A stretch of DNA of 64,000 nucleotides from Marinobacterium sedimentorum (GCF_024267675.1 NZ_JALDYX010000004.1:124001-188000), one strand, 5' to 3'; positions 1 to 10,900 are shown, counted from the first letter of the stretch. The notes: generated by a model from the sequence alone, not told the origin. Program-made: numbers and translations.

Positions 1-1
1 C

Positions 2-3000
2 CTGCCAGACTTCGATGATGAGTTCGATCTGTCCGTTTACCTGAACGCTGTCGATAAAGCGGTGCAGGCGCAGCCACGCTGGAAAGTGGATACCGATCGT
101 ATTGGCCTTGGTCTATTTCAGTTCGGCAAATTTCAGATGTATGCAGATCTGGACCCCGCGAACTGGCCTGAGGCAGGAACGGGGCCGGATAGTGCTCTCT
201 TAGGGCAGCTGCTTGATAAGGGCTTTCTGCGTGATGCTGACCTCCTGGAAAATATTGCCGATCACGAGCACATCAGCACCCCTGAAATACTTCACCTGAT
301 CAAGGATGCTGATTCCAGCCAGCTTGAAGCGATTCTGGCCGTAATGGAGGGGGCGAATCTGGTCATTCAGGGGCCGCCAGGTACCGGCAAGTCCCAAACC
401 ATCACCAACTTGATTAGCGAAGCGGTTGCGCGGGGCAAGAAAGTGCTCTTTGTTGCGCAGAAGATGGCGGCGCTGGAAGTGGTAAAAGCCAGGCTGGACG
501 AGTGCCATCTTGGGGATGCTGTTTTAGAGCTGCATAGTCATAAAAGTAATAAGACCGCAGTGTTGGATTCTCTTCAGTCTGTATTTGGGCAGGGAAAGCC
601 ACAGTCACCAGACCGTTCAGTTGAGTATCGGCGTCTGAGCGCTGCACGTACTCAGCTAGATGAGTATGTGCAGGCTATCAGCCAACCGATACTCAACTCC
701 GAAATGAATTTTGTCGAGTGTCTGGGGCGTATGCTCGACGTTCAGAATGATCCACGTCTGGAAAAGCTGGCACGTATCCGTTTCGACCTGCTGCGAAACT
801 GGGGACGTGAGGAGCTCGGAACGGCGACTCGGGCGCTTACGGCAACGCAGAATTTTCTGATTGAGTTTGGTTGTCCTGACGAGAACCCTTACAGCAGCTC
901 ATCCCGCCGAACCCTGTCACCTTCTCAGGAGCAAGATCTACGCAAGTATGTCAAAAAGGCTCGGGAGTCTTTGGATACGCTGGTGGATGATGCTGACGAA
1001 CTCGCCAGTCAGATGCATCTACCGGAAGTGGAAACGTTCGCTGATCTTCAGGTGCTGTATCGGGCTGGCAAGCGAGCCTTAGACGCACCGCATTTAAGTG
1101 GTGTTCGTCTAACGACGCAGGATTGGCAGGTACGTCGTGACGAGATCAACGAGTTGATCGAGTGTGGTGTAGCAATGGCTGAAATTCGTTCGAATCACAG
1201 CCAGCGTTTCATTGATGCTGTGTTTGAGGCGGATCTGTTGCCCATCAGAATGGGGTTGGCTGGTCGGGCTGATAAGTGGTGGCGAAGCTTCTCGGGCGAG
1301 TATCGTCGTGCCAGGCAAGCGCTTAGTGGATATGCGCAGGGTAAGCTGGAAGGGAGTCCTGTCGACTGGCTGGGATGGGTGGATGACTTGCTGGCGCTTC
1401 AGAAGAAACAAAGACGCTTCAGTGAACTGGAGCCAACCGGGACTGCGCTTTTTGGCGCGCAGTGGCAAGGAGAGCGCTCTGACTGGACCGTACTGAAAAC
1501 CCTTAAGGAGTGGATCGTCGACCTCTATGAAGCGATCGGCAATGGAGAGCTTCCTCAGGGGCTGACTGATTTCCTCCAGGCCGAGCCGGATCTGAAGGCC
1601 TGGGAGAGTCAGATAAATGCGCTTGAACCCCGATACCAGCAAGTGGATGGCTTACTGAAGGGTTTGATCAAGTTTCTTAATTGGTCCGCTGGGCTCAGCG
1701 ATGACGATGATCTCGATGACTGGAGTGAGCGCCTTGAGCATTGGGAGGATACCGCAGCACTTTACAATGCAGTGCGATTCAATCAGCTACAGAATGATTT
1801 AAAAGAAGCAGGGTTGGGCTCTTTGGTTGGGGACATTCGCAAATGGCCGCATGCCCCCACTGTGTTGGTGCATTGGTTGGATTACAGCTATTACTCTGGC
1901 TTGGTTGATGCTGCTTACGCTGAATTACCTCAAATTGGGCAGTTCGATAGGCTTACGCACGAGCGTTTAGTCCAAGAGTTTGCTGAACTTGATAATGCGT
2001 CTTTCAGCTATGCGCAGGAGGCGCTGGTCGTAAAGCTGCACAAATCGCTTCCAAGCCTTAATGCGCCAGGCGAGATGGACGTTCTGCGCCGTGAATTCAG
2101 TAAAAAGCGCCGTCATATAGCTATCAGGCGTCTCATCGGTGAAGCATCACATGTCATTCAGCAGGCCAAGCCGGTCTTTATGATGAGCCCGATGTCCGTC
2201 TCTACTTATCTGCCACAAGGCAAGGTTGAGTTTGACCTGGTGATCTTTGACGAGGCGAGTCAGATACCGGCCCCTGAGGCGCTGGGTGCTATTATGCGTG
2301 GTGCTCAAGTCGTGGTGGTTGGCGATAGCAAGCAGATGCCGCCAACCAGCTTTTTTAGTCGCTCGGTAGAAGTCGATGAAGAAGACGCGCAAGAGAGTGT
2401 TACAGCGGATGTTGAAAGTATTCTTGGCCTCATGCTGTCTCGTGGCTCGCCCGAGCGGATGTTGCGCTGGCACTACCGTAGCCGCCATCACTCGCTGATA
2501 GCCGTTTCTAATGACCAGTTTTACAACAATCAATTGCTGGTATTCCCCGGGTCTGGCGCCAACCCGCATGCTACGGGCCTGAATCTCAACCTAGTTAAGG
2601 ATGCGCACTATGACCGAGGTGGTTCGAGAGCTAATCTCGGGGAGGCGCAGGCCGTAGCGTTAGCAGTGCTGGAGCATATCCGGCACAAGCCGACTCAATC
2701 GCTCGGAGTGGTTGCCTTCAGTGTCGCGCAGCGTGAAGTAATTGTACTGGAGGTGGAGCGCCTGCGCCGTGAATACCCAGAGACTGAAGAGTTCTTTAAG
2801 TATCATGCCGGCGGTGATGAGTTCTTTATCAAGAATCTCGAGAATGTTCAGGGGGATGAGCGCGATACCATTTTCATCAGCATCGGCTACGGACGAACAG
2901 CTGCTGGTACTCTTGGGCTGAATTTTGGCCCCCTCAATAGCAAAGGAGGGGAGCGTCGTCTCAATGTGTTGATTTCACGCGCAAGGCTTTCGATGGAGGT

Positions 3001-4129
3001 GTTCTGTAATTTTACTGCAGATGAACTCAAGGTTGATGCCAGCTCTGCGTTCGGGCTGCGTGCGTTGAAAGTATTCCTGAAGTATGCCGAAACAGGAGTT
3101 TTGCCTGCCAGCCAGGAAACAGGCCGCGAACCGGATTCGCCTTTCGAAGTTGAGGTCAAACAAGCCATCGAGCGTCTTGGATACGAGGTGGAGCCCCAGG
3201 TTGGATGTCAGGGGTTCTATATCGATCTGGCTGTGCGCGATCCGAATAAACCCGGGCGCTTTATTCTTGCCGTTGAGTGCGATGGCGCCAGCTACCACAG
3301 CTCAGTGGCAGCACGAGACCGCGACCGCTTGCGGCAGTCCGTCCTGGAAGGGCTCGGTTGGCGTTTCCATCGTATCTGGAGCACCGAGTGGTTCCGAAAT
3401 GCGGCGGCTGAAACCGGGCGTTTGAAAGAAGTAATAGAAGGGTCCATCAGGTATCAGGATAATCTGGATTCGCAGACCGATGCTGCACTACCGAAGAATG
3501 AATCAGCCGTCGTTGCCCCGGAGATCGTGAGGTCGAAACTAGCGGACGATAGCGCCACAATTCCCCCCTATAAGCCAGTCAGCCATAAAATACTCGGGAT
3601 GCCCGTCGTTAATGATTTCCTTGGCATTCCTGACAGCATAGTGTGCACGGCCATCAAGGCCATAGCTGAAGCGGAAGGTCCGGTACACATCAACTTACTG
3701 ACCAGCCGCTTGCTTGTAGCCTCCGGCCTCAGTCGTGCCGGACAGCGTATCCAGAGCAAAATGGTTGCCTGTATCGTTACACTGCAAGCTTCTGGCTTCG
3801 TCCAATGGCGTGATGATTTTGTGTCGATACCCAACCAAGTGATTGCTCTGCGTGACTGGAGCGACCTGCCTCCGGCTCAGCGCAAGTTTGAAATGGTGTC
3901 CAACGATGAGTTGCGGCATGCGCTACTCGTAACTGTTCGTGACGGTTATAGCCTGGAGCGCGCGGACTGCATGAGTGCGGCTCTAAGCTTAATCGGTTTC
4001 AAGCGACTAACCACGGCCATCAAGGTGCGCCTTGATGGGCTTATTGACGGCTTAATCGGCGAGAATCGTTTTGTCGAAAGCGGTGGGCGGGTGCAACTTA
4101 GTAGTCTTGTGCGAACGGAATTCCTGTGA
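2..4129 (+). CDS. SF1 helicase fused to Vsr/DUF559-like nuclease and DUF3320 domain (5' end outside window)
   Basis: The reading frame is open from the first full codon of the window, so the N-terminus (probably a DUF4011-type region) lies upstream; residues here are counted from the GTG at 62. A superfamily 1 helicase core of the DNA2/NAM7 kind is clear: Walker A GPPGTGKS at residues 104-111 and Walker B DEAS at 730-733, split by a long helical insert. Helicase motifs follow near 960 (NVQGDERD) and 990 (LNVLISRA). Near 1040-1130 is a PD-(D/E)XK fold of the Vsr/DUF559 (MTES_1575) type, with D1054 region and the motif VECDG at about 1071-1075. The last 150 residues resemble DUF3320. Proteins of this architecture are recurrent in defence islands and are predicted to unwind and cut foreign DNA. 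It is the first gene of a long co-directional defence array; 232 bp separate it from the next gene, so it may be its own unit. Architecture is well supported; function is inferred. Confidence 0.85.
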   Translation: MPDFDDEFDLSVYLNAVDKAVQAQPRWKVDTDRIGLGLFQFGKFQMYADLDPANWPEAGTGPDSALLGQLLDKGFLRDADLLENIADHEHISTPEILHLIKDADSSQLEAILAVMEGANLVIQGPPGTGKSQTITNLISEAVARGKKVLFVAQKMAALEVVKARLDECHLGDAVLELHSHKSNKTAVLDSLQSVFGQGKPQSPDRSVEYRRLSAARTQLDEYVQAISQPILNSEMNFVECLGRMLDVQNDPRLEKLARIRFDLLRNWGREELGTATRALTATQNFLIEFGCPDENPYSSSSRRTLSPSQEQDLRKYVKKARESLDTLVDDADELASQMHLPEVETFADLQVLYRAGKRALDAPHLSGVRLTTQDWQVRRDEINELIECGVAMAEIRSNHSQRFIDAVFEADLLPIRMGLAGRADKWWRSFSGEYRRARQALSGYAQGKLEGSPVDWLGWVDDLLALQKKQRRFSELEPTGTALFGAQWQGERSDWTVLKTLKEWIVDLYEAIGNGELPQGLTDFLQAEPDLKAWESQINALEPRYQQVDGLLKGLIKFLNWSAGLSDDDDLDDWSERLEHWEDTAALYNAVRFNQLQNDLKEAGLGSLVGDIRKWPHAPTVLVHWLDYSYYSGLVDAAYAELPQIGQFDRLTHERLVQEFAELDNASFSYAQEALVVKLHKSLPSLNAPGEMDVLRREFSKKRRHIAIRRLIGEASHVIQQAKPVFMMSPMSVSTYLPQGKVEFDLVIFDEASQIPAPEALGAIMRGAQVVVVGDSKQMPPTSFFSRSVEVDEEDAQESVTADVESILGLMLSRGSPERMLRWHYRSRHHSLIAVSNDQFYNNQLLVFPGSGANPHATGLNLNLVKDAHYDRGGSRANLGEAQAVALAVLEHIRHKPTQSLGVVAFSVAQREVIVLEVERLRREYPETEEFFKYHAGGDEFFIKNLENVQGDERDTIFISIGYGRTAAGTLGLNFGPLNSKGGERRLNVLISRARLSMEVFCNFTADELKVDASSAFGLRALKVFLKYAETGVLPASQETGREPDSPFEVEVKQAIERLGYEVEPQVGCQGFYIDLAVRDPNKPGRFILAVECDGASYHSSVAARDRDRLRQSVLEGLGWRFHRIWSTEWFRNAAAETGRLKEVIEGSIRYQDNLDSQTDAALPKNESAVVAPEIVRSKLADDSATIPPYKPVSHKILGMPVVNDFLGIPDSIVCTAIKAIAEAEGPVHINLLTSRLLVASGLSRAGQRIQSKMVACIVTLQASGFVQWRDDFVSIPNQVIALRDWSDLPPAQRKFEMVSNDELRHALLVTVRDGYSLERADCMSAALSLIGFKRLTTAIKVRLDGLIDGLIGENRFVESGGRVQLSSLVRTEFL

Positions 4130-4360
4130 CGTAAATCGAGCGACTGACTGGTAGAGGAGTGGCATGGCACCTTTCGCGAATAACAGGCTTGAATAGTGCT
4201 CATAGGTAGGTTGGTACTTTTTTTTGAATAAAAGTAATAAAGATTATTGTTTTTTCGGCGCCGATGAAATGCGAATTTCTTTAACTAACTGATTTATATA
4301 GGTAATTTTTTGTTGGTACGGTAGGTGCAAGTATCTAGTCAATGAGCCGGAGGATTAGAT
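4130..4360 (+). promoter_or_regulatory. AT-rich intergenic leader, likely promoter region of the TerY-P operon
   Basis: This 231-bp gap is markedly AT-rich between about 4210 and 4320, with runs of T and A, while flanking genes are not. It precedes a long chain of co-directional genes, so a promoter is expected here. AT-rich hexamers such as TATATA near 4295 could serve as a -10 element, but no -35/-10 pair convinced me. The downstream gene has a clear ribosome binding site, GGAGG at 4349-4353, seven bases before the ATG. Confidence 0.35.
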
Positions 4361-4708
4361 ATGAGCAAGCAGGTATCAGCACCAGTGCACGAGTTCGACA
4401 ATGAACAAACTGAAGAGCTCGAAATTACGGAACACGCGATGAAGCGTATGAGTCAACGTGGCCTGGGTGATGATGATGTGGAGTTGACCCTCCGCTATGG
4501 CAGGAAAATCCATGCGCGTCGTGCAGTGTTCTATGTGATTGGACGTAAGGAAATCGCCCGGTATTGTGAGCAAGAGCCGGCCCTGAAGGATCTGGATGGT
4601 GTGCAGGTCCTAATGGATTCCGGCTGTTCTACAGTGGTGACTGTCTATCGTAACCATGACCTTCGTTGCATTCGTCCGTTTAAGCGCAAGCATCGGCATT
4701 TGCATTGA
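4361..4708 (+). CDS. DUF4258 domain protein
   Basis: A 115-aa soluble protein beginning with a clear GGAGG ribosome binding site. The core reads EITEHAMKRMSQRGL followed by an aspartate-rich turn, a GRKIHARRAVFYVIG strand pair and a closing VVTVYRN strand, which is the pattern of DUF4258 (small BECR-fold-like proteins, often toxin-related or accessory in mobile elements). The C-terminus is very basic (KRKHRHLH), suggesting nucleic acid contact. It is the first gene after the AT-rich leader and is followed after 44 bp by a small acidic protein. Opposite charge of the two neighbours hints at a pair, but this is inference. Exact role unknown. Confidence 0.65.
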   Translation: MSKQVSAPVHEFDNEQTEELEITEHAMKRMSQRGLGDDDVELTLRYGRKIHARRAVFYVIGRKEIARYCEQEPALKDLDGVQVLMDSGCSTVVTVYRNHDLRCIRPFKRKHRHLH

Positions 4709-4752
4709 TTGCGTAATCGTCGACTAACAATGACTGGGTAACGGTGGTTGGA

Positions 4753-4974
4753 ATGAAACAGTCTGAAAAGTTATTTGAGCGTCTTGATCAAGAAAGCCTG
4801 GATCGAGGTGATGAAGTAAGAGTCGTTGGCAACCACAGTGGTTACGGTTACGCCGGTAGCGAAAATTTCGAGCACGATGACACTGGGGCGTTGCATAACT
4901 ACTCGGGTGTCGAAGACGATGTGTTTACGGCACATGCTGACAACGATGGATGGTCAGAAGGTTATGACTACTAG
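4753..4974 (+). CDS. small acidic protein of unknown function
   Basis: A 73-aa product rich in Asp and Glu (e.g. EHDDTG, GVEDDV, HADNDGW) with Gly/Tyr-rich stretches and no recognisable domain. I prefer the ATG at 4753 because GGTGG at 4742-4746 lies six bases upstream; a GTG at 4744 is an alternative and would add three residues. It sits between the DUF4258 gene and the vWA gene on the same strand. Its strong negative charge would suit an inhibitor or DNA mimic, or an antitoxin for the basic DUF4258 protein, but nothing in the sequence proves this. Confidence 0.5.
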   Translation: MKQSEKLFERLDQESLDRGDEVRVVGNHSGYGYAGSENFEHDDTGALHNYSGVEDDVFTAHADNDGWSEGYDY

Positions 4975-5008
4975 GTGCTAGGGTACGCCCAAAAAAGGAG
5001 GATGCATC

Positions 5009-5827
5009 GTGGGGTTCGGTAAATATTACGAAGATACTGTCAGTCGTTATGTCAACGATACGAGGGATCGAGAGCCGAGATTAGGTTCGTCGGAGCCCGT
5101 ACACGACATTAAGCGTAATTCAAAAACTAAGGAAGGAATGAATAAAGTGTCTGGATTAAAACAGTTTCAAATGAGTTCGGCACGCCCTTTACCCGTCATC
5201 GTGCTAGCCGACGTTAGTGGCAGTATGATTGCGGATGACAAAATAAAAGCAATGAACGCAGCATTGCAAGATATGATCAAAACGTTTGCAGATCAGAGTC
5301 GCCTGCGTGCGGAAATACAGGTAGGCCTTATAACGTTCGGTGGAGAGGTTGCTAATGCGCACTTGCCACTAACTCCGGCGCATCAAATTGAGCGGATGGA
5401 AACGCTCGAAGCTGAAGGTAGAACGCCGATGGGACATGCGTTTCAATTAGCGACAGAGCTACTCGAAGATAAAGACCTGATCCCTTCCCGCGCTTATCGC
5501 CCGGTGCTGGTTCTGGTCTCGGATGGTCTTCCGACTGACGACTGGCAAGAAGCTTTCAGCCAGCTACAGGCTTCAGACCGAGCACAGAAAGCGTCAAGAT
5601 TTGCTATGGCTATTGGCTCGGATGCCGCTGAGTCGATGCTGAAAACATTCGCCAACGATCCGGAAGCCCCTTTATTCAAGGCTGATAATGCTCGTGATAT
5701 CCATCGCTTCTTCCGGGCAGTGACCATGAGCATTTCTGCAAAAAGTCAAAGTCCGAATCCAAACCAAACGACGCAATTCGCAATCCCGGAATTACCTGAT
5801 GATGATCCCATGGATATTGAATTCTGA
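5009..5827 (+). CDS. TerY-like von Willebrand factor A domain protein
   Basis: A 272-aa protein whose residues 60-235 form a vWA domain. The metal-ion-dependent adhesion site is intact: DVSGSM with Asp68, a Thr-containing TPMGHA loop near residue 135, and SDGLPTDDW near 170. The N-terminal 50 residues are polar and probably flexible. The GTG start at 5009 is chosen because AAGGAGG at 4995-5001 precedes it by seven bases. The stop overlaps the ATG of the PP2C gene by one base, and that gene in turn overlaps a kinase gene. This vWA/phosphatase/kinase trio is the TerY-P triad described in tellurite-resistance and predicted stress or antiviral systems, where the vWA protein is thought to bind metal and scaffold the complex. 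Family assignment is strong; function here is inferred. Confidence 0.85.
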   Translation: MGFGKYYEDTVSRYVNDTRDREPRLGSSEPVHDIKRNSKTKEGMNKVSGLKQFQMSSARPLPVIVLADVSGSMIADDKIKAMNAALQDMIKTFADQSRLRAEIQVGLITFGGEVANAHLPLTPAHQIERMETLEAEGRTPMGHAFQLATELLEDKDLIPSRAYRPVLVLVSDGLPTDDWQEAFSQLQASDRAQKASRFAMAIGSDAAESMLKTFANDPEAPLFKADNARDIHRFFRAVTMSISAKSQSPNPNQTTQFAIPELPDDDPMDIEF

Positions 5828-6525
5828 TGCAATTTTTCGCTGCAGGAAGCAGTGTCCGTGGACCAGCGCATGTTGAGCAGGGACTCCCGAATCAGGACTC
5901 CATTTTACTGAGGGGGCATCGAGGAGGGTGGATGGCGGCTGCCTGTGATGGTCTGGGTTCTTGTGAATTCAGTCATGTAGGTTCTGCCGCGGCCTGCGAT
6001 TCATTACGTCAAGTGCTTTCGAGGGGCTGTATCGACTCAACGGCATCGGTAAGCGCGGCACTGCATCAGGAGTGGTTTCAAAAAATCAGGCCTTATGCCG
6101 TGAGAGACGTTGCGACCACTTGTTTATGGGCATCGGTAGCGGCTGATGGACTTTGCAGGCTTGGTCAAATCGGAGACGGGCTGGTTTTGTATAGGAGTGC
6201 CGGACGACTGTTTCAGCTGACACCTAATCGCCTTGGTTTCGGTAACCAGACATTAGCGCTCTGGGATGAGTATAAGGAGCAGCATTGGCATCATGTTGAT
6301 ATTGTGTTGTCTCAACCGGGAGATGGCATTTTGCTTATGACGGACGGCGTTTCTGAGGATATTGTTCCTGATATGCTACAGGATTTTTTTAGCGCGGTTT
6401 ATCGGAGTGTTGCCCAGCGTGGGCGCCGAGCTGGACGCCAGTGGCTTAACAATGAGCTACAAAACTGGTCGACTCCAATGCATGGCGATGACAAATCAAT
6501 TGTAGCGATTTTTAGGTCAGACTAA
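5827..6525 (+). CDS. PP2C-family protein serine/threonine phosphatase
   Basis: A 232-aa PP2C-like phosphatase. Metal-binding motifs are visible: NQDS at about residue 23, ACDGLGS near 38-44, QIGDG near 117-121 and LLMTDGVSED near 170-180. It is slightly shorter than typical PP2C catalytic domains and has no regulatory extension. It overlaps the vWA stop by one base and the kinase start by one base, implying translational coupling and a stoichiometric complex. It presumably dephosphorylates targets of the adjacent kinase, resetting the switch of the TerY-P triad. The family call is firm; the substrate is unknown. Confidence 0.85.
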   Translation: MQFFAAGSSVRGPAHVEQGLPNQDSILLRGHRGGWMAAACDGLGSCEFSHVGSAAACDSLRQVLSRGCIDSTASVSAALHQEWFQKIRPYAVRDVATTCLWASVAADGLCRLGQIGDGLVLYRSAGRLFQLTPNRLGFGNQTLALWDEYKEQHWHHVDIVLSQPGDGILLMTDGVSEDIVPDMLQDFFSAVYRSVAQRGRRAGRQWLNNELQNWSTPMHGDDKSIVAIFRSD

Positions 6526-7901
6526 TGGATATAGATAACGCTAAAAAGCGTGAAGTCAAGGATGTATTTGGCCATGCTTATGTCCTGACGGAAAAGTTGG
6601 GGGAAGGTGGTCAGGGGGTTGTTTGGAAAACTGATACTCCTAAAGTGCTGATTAAGGGTTTTACAAATAAAGATCCTGATCTACGCAAGGTGTGGGTTGA
6701 TCAAATCTCTTGGTTAATGCGCCAAGACCTTACAGATCTGCATATTGCGAGACCTGTCGCTCTTCTGCAGGAGCCGCGAGCCGGTTATGTAATGGAGCTA
6801 ATGGACGGCCTGATTCCATTGACTGAACTTCTGGAGAAGTTTGTCGAAGAGGGTGTTGAGGGGTATTTGGTTACTGGGGGGCTATCACGGCGCCTGCAGC
6901 TTCTGAAAAAACTGGCTTCGACATTGGCCATTATGCATGGACGCGGCATGCTCTTTGGTGATCTGTCGCCTGACAATATTTACATCTCATCTGATGTTGA
7001 GCACGCTGAGACATGGTTGATTGATTGCGACAATATTAGTTTTGAATCAAGACCCTGTCGCGCTCTTTATACACCGGACTATGGTGCACCCGAGCTTGTT
7101 AATGGCAAAGCTGAATTCTCTACTTTGACTGATATTTGGAGCTTTGCTGTCATCGCCTATCGGCTTCTGACAGGTAATCATCCCTTTAAGGGAGACATGG
7201 TTAACTACGGTGAACCAGAGCTTGAGGAACAAGCTCTGCGAGGAGAGCTCCCCTGGATCGAACATGCTGAAGACAGAAGTAATGCATGCGAGTTCGGGAT
7301 ACCACTCGATGGGGTGGTTACTGGTAAGCTCCGTCAACTTTTCTATCAATGCTTCAACGCTGGTCTTTCGGATCCACTTGAGCGCCCATCGATGGCTAGT
7401 TGGTTGGAAGCGCTGCATGAGACCAGTGAACGAGTAGTGCATTGCCAGGGTTGTACGAGTAGCTACTTATTGAATAAAGAAATTAGTTGCCCCTTCTGCA
7501 ATGAGTCGCTTGAGGCAGGGTTTGTTCTTTTGAGTGAGTACCACTACATCCCACCCGCTCATTTGCCGAACTGGAACGACAATGATGTCAGTGATAGTTG
7601 GCTGAGAACAGGCCGGGTGATTGTCGTACAGGAGGGTAACGAGGTCGCTATCAGGCGAGATGTTCCATCACTTTGGAATGGATTATCGATTTCCAACTCC
7701 GCTCATGTCAAGTTCACATCTGAGGGGCTGGAGATTGATCCGCTGGAATCCCAATTGTCACTGCAGCGTGAGACAAAAGTTGTATCGGTACCAAAACGTA
7801 TGAAGCTAAGGGCTGATCTTCGAGGAAAGACCGATGCTTGGTATTTCATGCATATCGGTGATATTGGCAGTTCTCATTCCGTCTGGCGCTTTAAGTGGTG
7901 A
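6525..7901 (+). CDS. serine/threonine protein kinase with C-terminal zinc-binding segment (TerY-P triad kinase)
   Basis: A 458-aa kinase. Residues 1-300 carry the kinase fold: glycine loop LGEGGQGVVW, lysine in VLIKGF, catalytic loop GDLSPDN with Asp146 and Asn151, and a magnesium-binding motif IDCDN (Asp167/Asp169) in place of canonical DFG. The HRD motif is replaced by FGD, as is common in kinases from these triads. After it come two CxxC pairs (C307/C310 and C322/C325), a zinc ribbon-like knuckle, then a beta-rich tail of about 130 residues that could be a forkhead-like or other recognition domain but is not identifiable by eye. Starts on TAATG with the phosphatase stop. Likely phosphorylates partners in the adjacent helicase/AAA+ cluster; that link is inference from operon context. 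Confidence 0.85.
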   Translation: MDIDNAKKREVKDVFGHAYVLTEKLGEGGQGVVWKTDTPKVLIKGFTNKDPDLRKVWVDQISWLMRQDLTDLHIARPVALLQEPRAGYVMELMDGLIPLTELLEKFVEEGVEGYLVTGGLSRRLQLLKKLASTLAIMHGRGMLFGDLSPDNIYISSDVEHAETWLIDCDNISFESRPCRALYTPDYGAPELVNGKAEFSTLTDIWSFAVIAYRLLTGNHPFKGDMVNYGEPELEEQALRGELPWIEHAEDRSNACEFGIPLDGVVTGKLRQLFYQCFNAGLSDPLERPSMASWLEALHETSERVVHCQGCTSSYLLNKEISCPFCNESLEAGFVLLSEYHYIPPAHLPNWNDNDVSDSWLRTGRVIVVQEGNEVAIRRDVPSLWNGLSISNSAHVKFTSEGLEIDPLESQLSLQRETKVVSVPKRMKLRADLRGKTDAWYFMHIGDIGSSHSVWRFKW

Positions 7902-7907
7902 CTACTG

Positions 7908-10900
7908 ATGAAGTTAAATGAACTGTCGTTGCTCTCCAGTGAGATTGTTATTCTCAATTGCCCAGAAGGGAACCGCGAGTTTCAGGATAAAGACGAAATT
8001 CAGTTTTTTTTGGAATCTGATCATTGGTATGGCCGCCAAGGTGATGTCGTAAAGCCTGTAGTTATCACAAATGGGTCAGCATTTTTTGAAGGGCTGGCGG
8101 GGCGTCGTGAAACAATATGGATCTTAAGTAAAAAAACAGAAAAACAGCTTCATCTTCGGTTTATCAGTACCAGCGAGCGACTACCCATTACATTAGATAT
8201 TGGTGTGGATGCATTGGTTGTTGAATTTCTATATAAGGAAACAGAAATCCTTGAAAAAGACATGGGGCAGGCCTGCCAGTGGTTGACTCATGAGTTTGTC
8301 GTTGAAGGGGCTATCTCGAAACTGATAGTTTCACGTTTTCAAGGTTCTGGCGAAAAGGACTTTCAGGTCATTGGCCGCAAATGGCGTGCTGATATTCAAC
8401 CCGCTAAGGATGGTGGTTACCTCCTGCGTCGCATCGCACGGAAGACGCAACGGCCATCTTCCGTGAATGTGCTTGAGGGTATATATACATTTATAGATGC
8501 AAGTGCTGCGACTCGGCTGCAGGACCCGGCTCAGAAAGCGATGCTTGAAGCGACCCTTCAAAGCAACACTGCCTATCTTGAACTTTGGAAGCTGTATAAC
8601 GATCTTTCTTGGAAGCGTGCTCAAGGGTCTGCGAGCAGGCTGGGAGCGCTACCATACGACGGTTTTAATACCTTTGAAATTCCTGGAGGAAACGCTTGGC
8701 GTTTGATACCGAAAAGCATGGAGTCCTTCCATAAGTTCAAAGAGCTTTGGAAACAGTTGGAGATTCCGGATTCCACCCAAGTTGAGGTTTCAGAGCAAGA
8801 ACCGGACTGGACCGCAGATCTTATCGGAGCAGATAGCCAGGAAAAAATGGTTCGTGGTGTTATAGCATTTGACCAGGGCTCATTAACCGTATGGCCTGAT
8901 ACGAGGCGGAGGAATAGCAAACCGCCTGATAAAGGTTATATCTACTACTCCCTAGCAGGAGACCGGACTGCCGGTAAAAGACGAGAGGAGGCTAAGCGCG
9001 CCATCGACAGTGGTAAGCGATTGCCTCAACTTAGGTATTTGCTCGAAGGAGTTTCGGTACCGATCGACCGCCATCGCAAGCTAAAAGATCTTACCCGTTA
9101 TGCTGAAGAAACCTTCAAGGGAGGGATCCCAACGGACAGACAGCGGCGTGCCTTGTCGGTCGCGTTAAATACACCCGATATCGCACTCATTATTGGTCCC
9201 CCTGGAACGGGGAAGACTCAGGTAATTGCTGCGTTACAGCGTCGTCTTGCTGAGGAAAACGGAGGGCGAAACCTACGTGGTCAGGTTCTGGTTAGCAGCT
9301 ACCAGCATGATGCGGTTGATAATGCGCTTAGTCGCAGTGATGTTTTCGGCTTGCCTCCGGTCAGGGTGGGGGGACGCCAGCCTGATGGCCAAGTCAGTGG
9401 GCAGTTCGAGCACTGGAGTAGCAAACTTGCGAGTCATCTGGATGGTTGCGTTAAAGATCTTGAGCTGAGAGAACCCTTGCTCGGGTATATCAAAGCATTG
9501 CGTAAACAGTTTCAGTTGTTGCGAATGGCGAGGCTGGATATAGCTGGGCGTATAGATGCCCTGCAAAACGCAGAAGAATTGTTGAGTCAAGTACAGGCCT
9601 CGGGTTCTCCTATTCCGGCCTCATTAGAGGCTAGGTGGCAGGAATATCTTGAAAATCAGCTAGAAGTCTCACATAAAACGCGGTCTGAATATGACCGGAA
9701 GCCGTTGCTATTACGAGTCCGAGGTCTGCGAATTGAGCCAAAAGGATTTGCTGACGATGGTGCTGATCGCGCTTATGACCTGCAGCGTTGGCTGCGCAGG
9801 GAAGGTATCGAGTTAAAGCCGAATCATCAGTCTCTTTTGCAGCAGGCAGCCGATGCGCAATTGCTTGACGATCTCCAACTTGCAGAGCTGGGGTTGTTAC
9901 GTGACCAATTGATGGATCGTATTCTGCCAGACTATCGTCCGCCTGAAATCCGGAGTCGTCTCGATAGCGATGGTTTGGTCCTGATTGCAGATTTAGAAAA
10001 AGCCTTAGAAAAGGGTATTACTGCGAGCCGTAAAGGTATCGCGGGGGTGCTGGAGCAGTTGAGCAATGCCTTACATTTCGATCCTTTGGCGGCGCAAAGT
10101 ACAACGCAAGAGTATGCGATGGTCGTTGGTGCGACCTGCCAGCAAGCAGCTGGAGCCCAGATGAGCAATCTTAAGGAGGTTGCCGGCTTGGAACATTCGT
10201 CAATTTCTTTCGATACCGTCGTGGTTGATGAAGCGGCCCGAGCTAACCCCCTAGATCTTTTTGTGCCGATGGCCATGGCGGAACGGCGTATTGTCCTGGT
10301 GGGTGATGATCGCCAGCTCCCGCATTTATTAGAGCCAGAAATAGAGCAGGAAGTCGCGGCTCAGCATGATTTGACCACAGTAGAGCGTAAGGCCTTTGAG
10401 ACCAGCTTGTTCGAACGACTACGGATTCAGTTGCAGCGCCTTGAACGAGAGGACGGTGTCCAGCGTGTGGTTATGCTGAATACCCAGTTTCGTATGCATC
10501 CTGTGCTGGGAGACTTCGTTAGCAAGAACTTCTATGAATCCGTCGGTATGGAGACGGTATTGTCTGGACGGGGTGCCGAGGATTTTGTCCATCAACTGCC
10601 TGGATATGAAGGAAAGGTGTGTGCCTGGTTGGATGTGCCGGGTGACCTAGGCTACGAGCGAAAGTTCGGTACTAGCCGTATTCGCCAGGTAGAGGCCGAG
10701 CGTGTTGCGCAAGAAGTGGCCAGGCTTTTGGCAGCGTCCAACGAGGACGTTTCGGTAGGAGTGATCACTTTTTATAGCGCACAGAGCAGCCGGATCATGG
10801 AGCAACTCGAACGTATCGGTGTTATGCAAAAGACCCCAGAAGGGTATCAACCTGTTGATGAGTACAGGTTAACTAGCGATGGAGAAGAGCGGTTGAGAGT

